Of a stretch of 64,000 bases of DNA, positions 8,228 through 17,210 are shown in pieces. The stretch is taken from NCBI GenBank assembly GCA_964498095.1, contig CAZCFY010000005.1, positions 1 through 64,000 of the forward strand, given 5' to 3'. This DNA is from SG-bin7 sp964498095 (GTDB lineage Bacteria > Bdellovibrionota > Bdellovibrionia > Bdellovibrionales > SG-bin7). The notes under the pieces were generated by a model. The model had not been told where the DNA came from, did not search any database, and was given only the letters and a program-made list of their open reading frames with translations. Within the stretch, counting starts at the first letter, position 1. Every line of letters starts with the position of its first letter. A program made the position numbers and the translations under genes.

Positions 8228-10534
8228 TTAGGATCCCGCAGCAAAATTGCGGAATCTAATCATGGCGCGCACGATTTCCACGCGCGTAAGCTGAACTTTT
8301 CGGTTATCAATGTCACTTTTCATGCCGTAGTAATTAAGTAGCGTCGGGATTTTTGACCAGAAGCCGCCCGACTGAACCAGGGATTCGCCGTATTTTAGAA
8401 AATAAACAAAACCAACAAAAAGTGATTCCGGATCCACCTTTTCCTGCTTGGCAGACCAAATGGCTTGCTCCAGAAAACCTTGAAATACATTAAAAGCATT
8501 TCTGACTTCAACCGCATCAACCGTCATTGATCCGTCGGAGTCATAACGCAAGAAAATAGATTCCGCGAAGTGAAGGAGCCCTACCACATGCCGAATCATG
8601 GAGATATTCATCCAGCCACCGGCAATTTTCTCTTTTTGCGACTCCGCCACCAAACTATGAACATAATACTGTCTTTCACGAAAAGTCGCGGCATTAAATT
8701 CTTTAACCATTAACGGCAAATTAGCAAAAACTTTTTCGAAATTAAGAGTTAAATATTGTTCAACGGCATTGGCGTCCAACAACAATCCTTGCGGGCTTTC
8801 CGCCGTGCATTTTTGGTTCTTGATTTGGCAGGTATGTATTAATCCCTCCACTATCTTAGTGGCTCCGGCACCACCAGAAAGCAGAATTTGTAATTCGTGA
8901 ATGGATTCTAGTTTTGTAACCCAGCCGTCACCATTTGCGGCGTCAGTAAAAGTATTTGCCTCTAAGTGCGTGCGCGTACCACTGTCATAAGTGTTGGGAT
9001 CGAGTAACCCCAAATCAATGCCAAAATCCCGGAATTCACGGTAAAATCGGTCAAAACTTTTCGCCGTAACTCCCTTATCAATAGACCCGTAACCTTTTAA
9101 TATCAGCCGAGACACACGCGTCATCCAATTGAGATGAGATAGAGAACTCACGTCAACACTGCCCCGGCCACGCCGGTCTTTTTGAAAAACCACTTGGCTG
9201 CCGCTATCGAGCGTGGTCAAGTACGGCGTACGGCGCACGACTTCCAAAAATTCCTCTAATGCCGCATTGGATTCACTTCCGTAAAATGCCCAACTTGGCT
9301 CTTCAAAGCTCTTGTTTATGGAAGACCAACGTTTTTCAAATTCTTTTGTTAACAAGGCATCGCTTCCTCTAAGGACCTCGTTGATCGCTGACTGCACTAC
9401 AAGCCAGCGGCCAATTTCCTGTTCGAGAAAAACCAAGCCATTCGCAGTTAAATAGGCACGCTCGGTATCCACCGGCGCCTTCCCATCATTAAGAACCGTT
9501 CGCAATAAACTCATAAGCGCGGCTTTAAGGGAAGGAAGATTAATATTCCCGAAGTTAACCCACTTATTTTTCTTCGCTATTTCCGCGAGATCCATGAACT
9601 CTTCGGAACTAATTCTTCCATCGGGATGTCGGCGGGTACTTTCCTTTATGCCCCGAAGAGCAAGTTCGGACGCCTTTTTTAGAGCTGGAACGGCGGCGCC
9701 GATATTCCAAGGTTTTCCTTTTAATCTGTAGTGGTAAAGAAGCGAAATCGTGTAGGCATCGGCGGACCGCTGATAAACTAATGGCCAGTCGCTTTGCAGA
9801 ATTTCTTCGCCCGGAGCTCCGAGAATTAAAGACTTAACCAGCCTTGCCGCATGCAAAACGTCCGTCCATTTATCTTCAGTTAATTCGAACGCTTTTATTT
9901 CTAAAACCTGTTTAAACTCACTCCAAAAGCGCAGCAAGTCCTCGAGTTTATAACTTGCGTGAATTGGACTAATCTGTGTCATCCAATGGCCGACCACGAG
10001 TTCCAAATCAGCAATAGCGGCATCAAGGCCCGTGTCATCTTTGGCGGTAAAATTTAAATAGGGAATATGACGAAGCATTTTCGTTGTGCCGAATTTAAAT
10101 TCCGCCAGCATTAGATGCAAACGACGAAGATCTTCCTGATTAAAGTTCTCACGATCACCAGAAAAAATAGCCCGTTTTAAATCCTTAAACCTTTCGACAA
10201 AACTCCCCGGAATTTCTCGCTTTAGAAAAAGTTCCTCTACCGCACGCTTAAGCTCAGTCACGGAATAGACACCCGGTCGATCGCCTTCGGTATGCTTTTG
10301 AAAATACCAAACAACGCTATCTAAACAATTCCAAAAATCTTCAATTTCCGCTTGGCTCGACCGGCCGAGCAGGTACTTGTCTACTATGTCGGACCAATTA
10401 CGCAAGCAACGCGTTTTGTCTTTGCTTAGCTCAATCGCGGTGTTTGGTGGTGGATCTTCATGAAGCCATTTGGAGCAACTTAACGAAAGCAGTGCCGCTA
10501 CAATCCCAAGATAAATTATGAATTTAGAATACAT
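8228..10534 (-). CDS. Large lipoprotein with EF-hand-like calcium loops
   Basis: 768-residue protein with a lipobox LSLSC (Cys20) and a mostly helical mature chain. Residues 665-676, DSDGSMTVDAVE, fit the canonical 12-residue EF-hand loop (acidic or polar at 1, 3, 5, Glu at 12) and are flanked by helices. Degenerate loops appear at HPDGRISSEEF and near residue 741 (DIDNRKVQLTRVE), so several EF-hand-like units are likely. The start codon overlaps the end of the upstream beta-barrel gene by 11 bp, and its GGTGGGG ribosome site lies inside that gene, indicating coupled translation. A calcium-dependent outer-membrane or periplasmic partner of the barrel is a reasonable inference. The molecular role is unknown. 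Confidence 0.83.
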   Translation of the reverse strand: MYSKFIIYLGIVAALLSLSCSKWLHEDPPPNTAIELSKDKTRCLRNWSDIVDKYLLGRSSQAEIEDFWNCLDSVVWYFQKHTEGDRPGVYSVTELKRAVEELFLKREIPGSFVERFKDLKRAIFSGDRENFNQEDLRRLHLMLAEFKFGTTKMLRHIPYLNFTAKDDTGLDAAIADLELVVGHWMTQISPIHASYKLEDLLRFWSEFKQVLEIKAFELTEDKWTDVLHAARLVKSLILGAPGEEILQSDWPLVYQRSADAYTISLLYHYRLKGKPWNIGAAVPALKKASELALRGIKESTRRHPDGRISSEEFMDLAEIAKKNKWVNFGNINLPSLKAALMSLLRTVLNDGKAPVDTERAYLTANGLVFLEQEIGRWLVVQSAINEVLRGSDALLTKEFEKRWSSINKSFEEPSWAFYGSESNAALEEFLEVVRRTPYLTTLDSGSQVVFQKDRRGRGSVDVSSLSHLNWMTRVSRLILKGYGSIDKGVTAKSFDRFYREFRDFGIDLGLLDPNTYDSGTRTHLEANTFTDAANGDGWVTKLESIHELQILLSGGAGATKIVEGLIHTCQIKNQKCTAESPQGLLLDANAVEQYLTLNFEKVFANLPLMVKEFNAATFRERQYYVHSLVAESQKEKIAGGWMNISMIRHVVGLLHFAESIFLRYDSDGSMTVDAVEVRNAFNVFQGFLEQAIWSAKQEKVDPESLFVGFVYFLKYGESLVQSGGFWSKIPTLLNYYGMKSDIDNRKVQLTRVEIVRAMIRFRNFAAGS

Positions 10535-11927
10535 AATTTACCCCACCATAAATGCGGTCGTTGGAACGAAATTGGATAAAAGGATTGTTCCGGCTGGCTT
10601 CGCCTTCGTCATCAATCCCAATTGTTTCCATTCCCATTGTTACATTCCAATTCGCACTCATCTTATAAGAAATTTCGGCAGCTATGAGCACCCCCTTATG
10701 AAGCAAATCATAAGCGGAACGCAGGTTTACTAATAGTGGTATTGTTTCCATTAAGTTTCCACCGTATCCAAGACTTACCGCACTTCGAAAAAAGTAGCGG
10801 TCGGCACCGGAAGCCGCCAGGGCTAAGTCATAGTCTCCTACATAACTAAATTCCTGAACGTCGCGATAGAGGTACGCAAGAGTGACGTTGCGGTCGCGTT
10901 TATTGTTTAAAAAGTAAATCCACATTGGACTCAAGACAATGGAACGCGGTGGCTGGTAAGCCGACTGCTCCACCGGAATTGAAACACCATTTGGCCACTC
11001 GCCGGTGAGCGATAAAATAACTTCCGAATTTTCAAACCGGCGCCCGTACTCTATGTTTCCCAAATAGTGGTAGAGTACGAATGGATAGAGTTCAACGTCA
11101 CCCTCTAAAGTACGGTACTTAAATTTACCGGTTAATCCCATCGCCAATTGATTACTGGGCTTGAATGCACCAGAAACACTCAACCACGAATTTTCAAATT
11201 GGCTAGAGTACTTCATCGCTAAGGATGGATTCATAATCACGGTTTCCGCATCCGGCATATTCACGCCATAGCGAATAATGCGCGAACCACTACCTAATAA
11301 GACTTGATTTACGGGAATAGAAAACCAGGGGTTAGCAGATACAAACTGACCGTCGTGAATATGATACGAGGGACCTTGGCTCGGAATAAAAAGTGGCGAA
11401 GCAAAAAACGTAAAGCTGTTTTGACTGCCTTTCCAGTTTAGAAAAAGTCCCGTGAGGCCCTGCTCTTCCGGTTTTAAATAATTCCATACGAATAAGGGTT
11501 GCCACATCCCCATCCGCCAATAAGAATCGCTCGCACTCCAGGTCATCCGCGCCCGGCCTACCACGGTATCAGTGGCACGAAAACGAAACGCCAATTCATC
11601 CACATGAGAATAATTTAGCATGCTCTGATTAGTGGAATTAAAAGCATGACCAGATATTTTTAATTCCACCGAGGAAAATTTGTAGGTGCGGTCAACGCCC
11701 ACGGAAATGCCATAGGGATTGCGGTCATTTTCGGGATGATTTTTTAAACTCACGTAAGAACTCGATTCGAGTCCAAAACTCCAGCCCTTTAGCCAATTCT
11801 CCTGGGGAATTTCTAACCGTGCGGTAGTTTGACTTTTAATTTCCCTAGCAATCGCCGGAATAAAGCAACCACCTTCGCAAAGAAAAGCGAACAGCAATAA
11901 CATTTTGAAAAAGAACGGTTTCCCCAT
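10524..11927 (-). CDS. Outer-membrane beta-barrel protein
   Basis: After an N-terminal hydrophobic leader (cut probably near PAIA-RE) the chain alternates polar and apolar residues with many aromatic strand ends, and finishes on the Phe expected for barrel insertion by the Bam machinery (GGVNYVF). No named porin family is recognised. The frame could start at 12032, but only ATG 11927 gives a leader with an adjacent GGGGA ribosome site. It overlaps the EF-hand-like lipoprotein gene by 11 bp, so the two probably work together. mutM lies 118 bp upstream on the same strand. Confidence 0.8.
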   Translation of the reverse strand: MGKPFFFKMLLLFAFLCEGGCFIPAIAREIKSQTTARLEIPQENWLKGWSFGLESSSYVSLKNHPENDRNPYGISVGVDRTYKFSSVELKISGHAFNSTNQSMLNYSHVDELAFRFRATDTVVGRARMTWSASDSYWRMGMWQPLFVWNYLKPEEQGLTGLFLNWKGSQNSFTFFASPLFIPSQGPSYHIHDGQFVSANPWFSIPVNQVLLGSGSRIIRYGVNMPDAETVIMNPSLAMKYSSQFENSWLSVSGAFKPSNQLAMGLTGKFKYRTLEGDVELYPFVLYHYLGNIEYGRRFENSEVILSLTGEWPNGVSIPVEQSAYQPPRSIVLSPMWIYFLNNKRDRNVTLAYLYRDVQEFSYVGDYDLALAASGADRYFFRSAVSLGYGGNLMETIPLLVNLRSAYDLLHKGVLIAAEISYKMSANWNVTMGMETIGIDDEGEASRNNPFIQFRSNDRIYGGVNYVF

Positions 11928-12045
11928 ATTCCCCATTACCGGTTTGATGCTGGGCATTGTAGTGAAAATAAAACGAAACCGCAAATTTTGCCCCTTATAA
12001 AGTTTACACTCACGAAATTTTTGCCCTCGCAAAACACAAATTTGC

Positions 12046-12867
12046 CTAGTTTTGGCACCCGGGACACCAATAACTCGATCTCCCCGCCTGCACCGTCGAT
12101 CTCACGACATTTTCGCACTTTTTACAGGGCTTTCCCGCGCGATCATAGACAAACAACTCTTTTTGAAAACCACCTTGTTCACCATTGGTTCGGCGGTAAT
12201 CGTTAATCGTGGTCCCACCGCTTTCAATGGCAAACTTTAGGATTTTGGTAATTTCCGTGTGAAGTCGGTGACATTGATTTTGGCTTAAACGGTTTGATTT
12301 TTTCCGCGGCGAGATTCCCGCCAAAAATAAACTCTCGTTTACGTAAATATTCCCCAAACCCACCACCAATTTCTGATCCATTAACGCGGTTTTTATGGGT
12401 GAATTTTTAACTTTAAGCTTTTGCCATAAATAATCCGCCGTAAAAATCTCTTCGTCAAAGGGCTCAGGACCGAGATCTTTTAACCATTTATTTTTGCTCA
12501 GTTTTGCGCGGTCGACCCATTCTAAAATCCCAAAACGACGAGGGTCATGGTAAACAATTTCTTCGCCGCTTTTTAACTCTAGAATTACGTGATCATGCTT
12601 CAATCTTTGCCCATTTTTTTGCCGGCGCCATGAACCCGACATACCGAGATGGCTAAGCAAGTACCCGTGGTCAAATTCCAGCAAAATGTATTTTGCTCGA
12701 CGAGAAATATTAATTACCGTTTTGCCGCTAACTTGGCGCGGGATTTTTGCACTTAGAGGAACCCGTAGCTTTGGGGAAAGTAACTTTACGGCCGAAATGG
12801 GTCCTTGCCCCACCAGCGTGGCGTGCAAATCCTGTTTTACGTTTTCAACTTCTGGTAGTTCGGGCAT
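12046..12867 (-). CDS. mutM: Formamidopyrimidine-DNA glycosylase MutM (Fpg)
   Basis: Base-excision repair enzyme that removes 8-oxoguanine and ring-opened purines and cuts the abasic site. The N-terminus MPELPEVE carries the catalytic Pro2 and Glu3. The H2TH region (GLGNIYVNESLFLAGI) and the C-terminal zinc finger (CKKC, then CPGC) are intact. LLSHLGMSGSW and YHDPRRFGI are typical family segments. Length of 273 residues is normal. Confidence 0.97.
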   Translation of the reverse strand: MPELPEVENVKQDLHATLVGQGPISAVKLLSPKLRVPLSAKIPRQVSGKTVINISRRAKYILLEFDHGYLLSHLGMSGSWRRQKNGQRLKHDHVILELKSGEEIVYHDPRRFGILEWVDRAKLSKNKWLKDLGPEPFDEEIFTADYLWQKLKVKNSPIKTALMDQKLVVGLGNIYVNESLFLAGISPRKKSNRLSQNQCHRLHTEITKILKFAIESGGTTINDYRRTNGEQGGFQKELFVYDRAGKPCKKCENVVRSTVQAGRSSYWCPGCQN

Positions 12868-13009
12868 GGCATTTCTTCTTAGTGACCTTTTGCGGAGAGA
12901 TCCAGGAAAAAGTTACACCGATTTTATAAATATATTCATAGTCTTAACGCTATATGTTATAAATAGCGAAATTTTATAAAAACTTCTGATTAAGAATCAA
13001 GGGTGGAAC

Positions 13010-15412
13010 ATGAGAAAGCACGGCTCTTTATTATTTGCGGCAGCAATTGTATTTGGCGCACCTCAAGCACAAGCGGGATTTTTTGATTTTTTATTTGGCG
13101 ACAGCTCATCAAAACATGCAACTAAGTCCGGGAAATCAAACCATCAAGGTGGTCAACACGTCGGTGGAAGTCATTCTAACAATGGCAATCACCATGGTGG
13201 CGGCAACAATGGAAACGGCGTAGGAAACACTGGCCCAGGAAATCAAGGTCACGGCCCCAATCAGGATTGGGCCGGAAATGCCGGTGGTAATAAACCCCCA
13301 AAGACTCCGCATGGCGATCACGGACACCCAAACCCCGGCCACAACCCTGGTGACGGATGCCCACCCAATAATGGCGGAGGTTCCAACAATGGTGGCGGCT
13401 CTAATAACGGTGGTGGCGACAATGGCGGTGGTTCCAACAACAATGGCGGAGGTTCCAACAACAATGGCGGAGGTTCCAACAACAATGGCGGAGGTTCCAA
13501 CAACAATGGTGGAGGTTCCAACAACAATGGTGGAGGCTCCAACAACAATGGTGGAGGTTCCAACAACAATGGCGGTGGTTCCAACAACAATGGCGGCTCT
13601 AATAACGGTGGTGGCGACAATGGCGGCGGCAGTAACGGCAGTGGCGGCAACGGCGGTGGTGATGATGGTAGCGGCGGAGGCAGCGGCGGCCAAGGTGGTA
13701 ACAACGGTGAAAATGGCGGCGGCGAAAACAACAACGGCAATGGCAACGGTGAAGGCGAAAATAACAACAACAATAACAACAACGAGAATAACCAAGATGA
13801 TCAGCAACAACAGCAGCAACAACAAAAATCCGAGAAAAAGTGGAAGTGGACCGTTATCCCAGTCCCGTACTTAGATTTTGATTTTGGCAGCAAAATCATC
13901 AACGAAGACGAAGACGCTCCTGACGTCATGAAGTTCGTAGGCGCAGGTGGCACTCGATACCGCGTTGTAAAATACTACACTGTCGATGCGGGTCTCGGTA
14001 TCGCCGGCGTGTTTCATCGCGTTCCAGTTACCGCAACTTCTTTTGCGGCGACAGTAGGAATATTGCCAATTATGGGTACGGAATCACAACTTGACCGGCA
14101 CGTTTTCGGCCGGGACGCTGTCGACAAAGTAAAACAGCCTTCTTATCCACCAAAGCCAGAAGAAGTTTTGTCTTGGGAGACTGGTGACTCATTAACTTAC
14201 AAAGCACGTGGCGGAGTCGTTTACTTTGCCGGCGCGGGCATAACGGTGGGTGTAGGCGGAGCTTTAAGTCACTATGCCGAAGGCACTTGGATTTCGCGCG
14301 TAGAAAAATCAGGTCCCAACACGATTGTTGTAAAAATCACGACTAATAAACTAAAATCTTACCGAGTTAATTTTGGACACGTTGTTTCGTCGTTAAGTTT
14401 AGATCATTTTAGATCCACCGATGACGGTTTTGCTTATCGTTTTGATATGAATGATTCAAATGGCGTTGCCGCTTATCATGACTTTGTTCGCGGTAATTTT
14501 ACTTTGGCGCAAGATCTCGTTAATCAAAACTCCAGCGCGGTTCGTCCCGAGCGCGTTCTTAAATCCATTAGCGTTGGCCGCACATGGAACTTATGGTTAG
14601 GAATTCCAATTCTTGCTAACCACGTTTCAAGTAGCGGCAAAATCCAAAATTATAGCGAAACTATAGATATTGAAAACCGCGACGACGGTCCGGTAATCAC
14701 GCGCTCAAAAATCGACTATGGTATCTATAATTTTGCATCCCGTAGCCGCTTCTTCTTTCGCCATTCTAATACGGTCGGAACTTTCTTTGGTTCCCATTAT
14801 TCAACCGTCGCCGAAGAAGGACCCGTTGGTTCCGGCGAAGTTGGAAAATTTATTTGGAATTACGAAACCGACGTCGCCTCACCAAAAAAAGTCAAAAAAG
14901 CCCTGCAAGAACTTGCCGATATCACCGGACTTGATAAGGATTTAAAAGTGCATGTACCCAACTTTGATGATCTTGGTTACTTCAACATCAACTTTACAAT
15001 GGACATTCCAGACGCGACGACCGACTATCTTGTATCCCTTGGCCGAAATTACTCTCTTCACCAGGCCGTCGTGGCGATCGGACACCAGGCAAATGACCGC
15101 TATATAATTCAAGATTGCCAAGGTTACCAAGATGAGTACGGATACAATAACTGCGAGATAATTGAACAACGTCGAGTGGAATTCGAATTACGTTCAGTTA
15201 CTGAAGCACTCCAGGATATGTACCGAACATATAATCAACAAGACTGGCCAAATTTTGCCAAGGCTTACGGCGCCTTTGGTAAGGCGATTCTAAAAAGCCG
15301 CAACACGTACCAAACTTTCTTAACAATGGTTCGCGGTAAAGCCCCGGTTGAAATGGTTTTAGAAATTCAAGGGGAAAAACTTTCTAAACTTCGCCGGGTA
15401 ATTAACAATTAA
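13010..15412 (+). CDS. Exported protein with Gly/Asn repeat region and unknown C-terminal domain
   Basis: Signal peptide (about 1-22, PQAQA-G), then about 230 residues of Gly/Asn/His/Ser-rich low complexity. This contains eight perfect GGGSNNN heptads and ends in an Asn/Gln run (QDDQQQQQQQQ). From about residue 275 to 800 there is a normal-complexity domain with beta-rich segments (GLGIAGVFHRVPVTATSF, GAGITVGVGGALSHY). No family is recognised. The long flexible region suggests a surface or envelope protein held away from the membrane; this is inference. ATG at 13010 is preceded by GGTGGA. It is convergent with the DUF3307 gene and divergent from mutM. Confidence 0.82.
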   Translation: MRKHGSLLFAAAIVFGAPQAQAGFFDFLFGDSSSKHATKSGKSNHQGGQHVGGSHSNNGNHHGGGNNGNGVGNTGPGNQGHGPNQDWAGNAGGNKPPKTPHGDHGHPNPGHNPGDGCPPNNGGGSNNGGGSNNGGGDNGGGSNNNGGGSNNNGGGSNNNGGGSNNNGGGSNNNGGGSNNNGGGSNNNGGGSNNNGGSNNGGGDNGGGSNGSGGNGGGDDGSGGGSGGQGGNNGENGGGENNNGNGNGEGENNNNNNNNENNQDDQQQQQQQQKSEKKWKWTVIPVPYLDFDFGSKIINEDEDAPDVMKFVGAGGTRYRVVKYYTVDAGLGIAGVFHRVPVTATSFAATVGILPIMGTESQLDRHVFGRDAVDKVKQPSYPPKPEEVLSWETGDSLTYKARGGVVYFAGAGITVGVGGALSHYAEGTWISRVEKSGPNTIVVKITTNKLKSYRVNFGHVVSSLSLDHFRSTDDGFAYRFDMNDSNGVAAYHDFVRGNFTLAQDLVNQNSSAVRPERVLKSISVGRTWNLWLGIPILANHVSSSGKIQNYSETIDIENRDDGPVITRSKIDYGIYNFASRSRFFFRHSNTVGTFFGSHYSTVAEEGPVGSGEVGKFIWNYETDVASPKKVKKALQELADITGLDKDLKVHVPNFDDLGYFNINFTMDIPDATTDYLVSLGRNYSLHQAVVAIGHQANDRYIIQDCQGYQDEYGYNNCEIIEQRRVEFELRSVTEALQDMYRTYNQQDWPNFAKAYGAFGKAILKSRNTYQTFLTMVRGKAPVEMVLEIQGEKLSKLRRVINN
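13394..13428 (+). repeat. 35-bp direct repeat, left copy
   Basis: Begins GGCGGCTCTAATAACGGTGG and ends GACAATGGCGG. It is identical to the sequence at 13592-13626 and flanks the left side of the 21-bp array; the two copies are 198 bp (66 codons) apart, in frame. Confidence 0.85.
13424..13591 (+). repeat. Eight tandem 21-bp repeats coding for a heptad
   Basis: Eight 21-bp units (168 bp) of the form GGNGGNGGNTCCAACAACAAT, differing only at third codon positions of the Gly codons. Each codes Gly-Gly-Gly-Ser-Asn-Asn-Asn. Near identity of the units points to recent slippage or recombination. Copy number may vary between strains or be wrong in a short-read assembly. Confidence 0.93.
13592..13626 (+). 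repeat. 35-bp direct repeat, right copy
   Basis: Exact second copy of 13394-13428, directly after the eighth 21-bp unit. The pair brackets the array. Confidence 0.85.
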
Positions 15413-15414
15413 TT

Positions 15415-15810
15415 TTATTGAATCATGACCCACACAATATAGATGTGGGTCAAATGATGAACCATTTGATCAAAACCAAGGCTGTTCCAATAAGCGGCTT
15501 TGGTTTTATCACGATAGCGCCCCAAATAGTTTTTGCCGGCTTTAATACGGTCCATGACAAAATGGACGCCAAAATCCAAGACGGCGAGATGCCATAGGTC
15601 GGGACGCAAAAGAAGTATTAATCCTAAAGTAAAAATCGCGTGGACGAAGCAATGAAGAGAAAGTGGAAACACGAAATCCCAACCGTCGCGAATTTTATTT
15701 AACATGTAAGGACGTTGCAGAGGAAAGTCGCAAACAAAATGCTTTAATTGATAAATCGACAATAAAATGAAGGCCTGTTCCAGCTGGTTATAATTTTGCC
15801 AGTTCCACAT
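15415..15810 (-). CDS. DUF3307-type membrane protein
   Basis: 131-residue inner-membrane protein with about three hydrophobic segments. It matches the DUF3307 pattern: KHFVCDFPLQ near the N-terminus, a His-rich turn SLHCFVHA, then VHFVMDRIKAG, and near the end FDQMVHHLTHI. The family's function is unknown; the conserved His/Asp residues suggest a metal or catalytic site. It ends 3 bp from the convergent Gly/Asn-repeat gene. The ribosome site before the ATG is weak. Confidence 0.82.
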   Translation of the reverse strand: MWNWQNYNQLEQAFILLSIYQLKHFVCDFPLQRPYMLNKIRDGWDFVFPLSLHCFVHAIFTLGLILLLRPDLWHLAVLDFGVHFVMDRIKAGKNYLGRYRDKTKAAYWNSLGFDQMVHHLTHIYIVWVMIQ

Positions 15811-15896
15811 ATTTCTGTTAGGTTACACCCAAGGCCAAGACGCCGTCTACACTTTAGAGCTTTACGACTGGTGAAAAGTATTGATAGGTTTACAAA

Positions 15897-16628
15897 ATGT
15901 CTCAACACAAACAAACTCCCACCGGCTTCTTTTTAGACCTCGCCTTTAATCTGGTTATCCCGGTCATGATATTGCAAAGATTATCGTCAAAATTCGGCGA
16001 AAATGGCCCCCTGATTGCTTTAATTATCGCTCTCGCCTTCCCGCTTTCTTTTGGATTTTACGATTTGTTTTTTAAGAAAAAGCGCAATGTTTTATCGCTT
16101 TTGGGATTTATTAATATTCTTTTCACCGGCGGGTTTGCTCTCATGGGTCTGACGCGCGGCTGGTATATTGGCAAAGAACTTTTGTTGCCGACACTCATTG
16201 GCAGCTATGTTTGGTTTACCACCTGGCGAAACACGCCCTTTATCGAAGTTATTTTTTTTAATGAATCGGTATTTAACATCAACGCAATTAATGCCTCTGT
16301 AAAAAACACCGGAAAACAAAAAGATTTAAAGCGGCTTATGCTCCACTCCACTTATATTTTTGCCGCAACTTTTCTGGTCAGCGCTCTCGGTAATTTTTTT
16401 ATCGCCCAAAATATTTTTACGGACATCCCCTATATTTGGTCAGCCACGGAAAGGGCGGCGATTCGTAACTATGAGATCGCCGAAATGAAAAAATGGCACT
16501 ATATTGTCCTTCTTGTCCCCTCGATCGTTATGACTATGATTTTACTTTGGCACCTCGTAACCGGGCTCACCAAAATTACGGGACTTAAAATGGACGACCT
16601 AATGGCCGTTCAAGAGAAAAAATCCTAA
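15897..16628 (+). CDS. VC0807-family multi-pass membrane protein
   Basis: 243 residues with about six hydrophobic segments. The first third fits the VC0807-type pattern: a lipid-facing start NLVIPVMILQRLS, then GPLIALIIALAFPLSFGFYDL, a KKKRN loop and LLGFINILFTGGFALMGL. Proteins of this group have no established function. It is divergent from the DUF3307 gene (86 bp apart) and convergent with the next gene. Confidence 0.75.
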   Translation: MSQHKQTPTGFFLDLAFNLVIPVMILQRLSSKFGENGPLIALIIALAFPLSFGFYDLFFKKKRNVLSLLGFINILFTGGFALMGLTRGWYIGKELLLPTLIGSYVWFTTWRNTPFIEVIFFNESVFNINAINASVKNTGKQKDLKRLMLHSTYIFAATFLVSALGNFFIAQNIFTDIPYIWSATERAAIRNYEIAEMKKWHYIVLLVPSIVMTMILLWHLVTGLTKITGLKMDDLMAVQEKKS

Positions 16629-16644
16629 CACGTTTATTCTCTGA

Positions 16645-17121
16645 TTATTTTTTTTCCTCGGGTTCTTCGATTATTTCGTACTCGAATTCTTCGTAGATAT
16701 CACCCACTTGGAATTCATCATGAGGATCAACTTGCGGTACATTCTTTAAGGACTCTAACAGTCGCTTCCTGTTTGCTGCAAAGAGGCGCTGATTTTCTTC
16801 GCGACGTTTCTTTTCGGACTCCAATTCGGCCTCGAGTAAGCGGTCCCGTGTGGCTGGGTCAACTTTCTTGCGCATTTCTGCGCGTTCGCGAATATACTTT
16901 TGCCGAGCCGCCTCGCGCGCCACGAGCTTAGCCTCACGCTGGGCCTTTAGTTCTGCGATACCAGGCTTCTTGCCGCTTAAGGATTCCTCCCGCTCTTTAA
17001 CGTATTTTAAGAAATCCTTATATTTTTCAATAGCTTGCTTGCGCTGTATTGCATTATCGGAGGGTTCGCTGGCGCTCACGGTGAGATTCAAGAGTAATGC
17101 GGATGCGTAAATAAGAATCAT
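16645..17121 (-). CDS. Exported charged coiled-coil protein
   Basis: A short signal peptide (ALLLNLTVSA) precedes about 140 residues very rich in Lys, Arg and Glu. These form a long predicted helix or coiled coil (for example REAKLVAREAARQKYIRERA), ending in an acidic tail (EYEIIEEPEEKK). No domain recognised. The periplasm is the likely location. It may be structural or a chaperone-like helper, but nothing proves this. Confidence 0.7.
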   Translation of the reverse strand: MILIYASALLLNLTVSASEPSDNAIQRKQAIEKYKDFLKYVKEREESLSGKKPGIAELKAQREAKLVAREAARQKYIRERAEMRKKVDPATRDRLLEAELESEKKRREENQRLFAANRKRLLESLKNVPQVDPHDEFQVGDIYEEFEYEIIEEPEEKK

Positions 17122-17210
17122 TCTCTTCGATTATAAAGTAAATTTACATTTCCCGCCTAGTTGAACAAAAATCTCTCGACCTAAGCCCACCGGAGATTTA
17201 TTTTATAAGA

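Noticed and set aside
13424..13591. Tandem 21-bp units considered as a CRISPR-like array
   Set aside because: Units are contiguous with no unique spacers, lie within a coding frame and are not palindromic.
13136..13825. Long open frames on both strands over the Gly/Asn-rich region (Ile/Val/Thr-rich and Pro/Leu-rich translations)
   Set aside because: They are a by-product of the repetitive GGN/AAC codons of the plus-strand gene, with low-complexity products and no ribosome sites.
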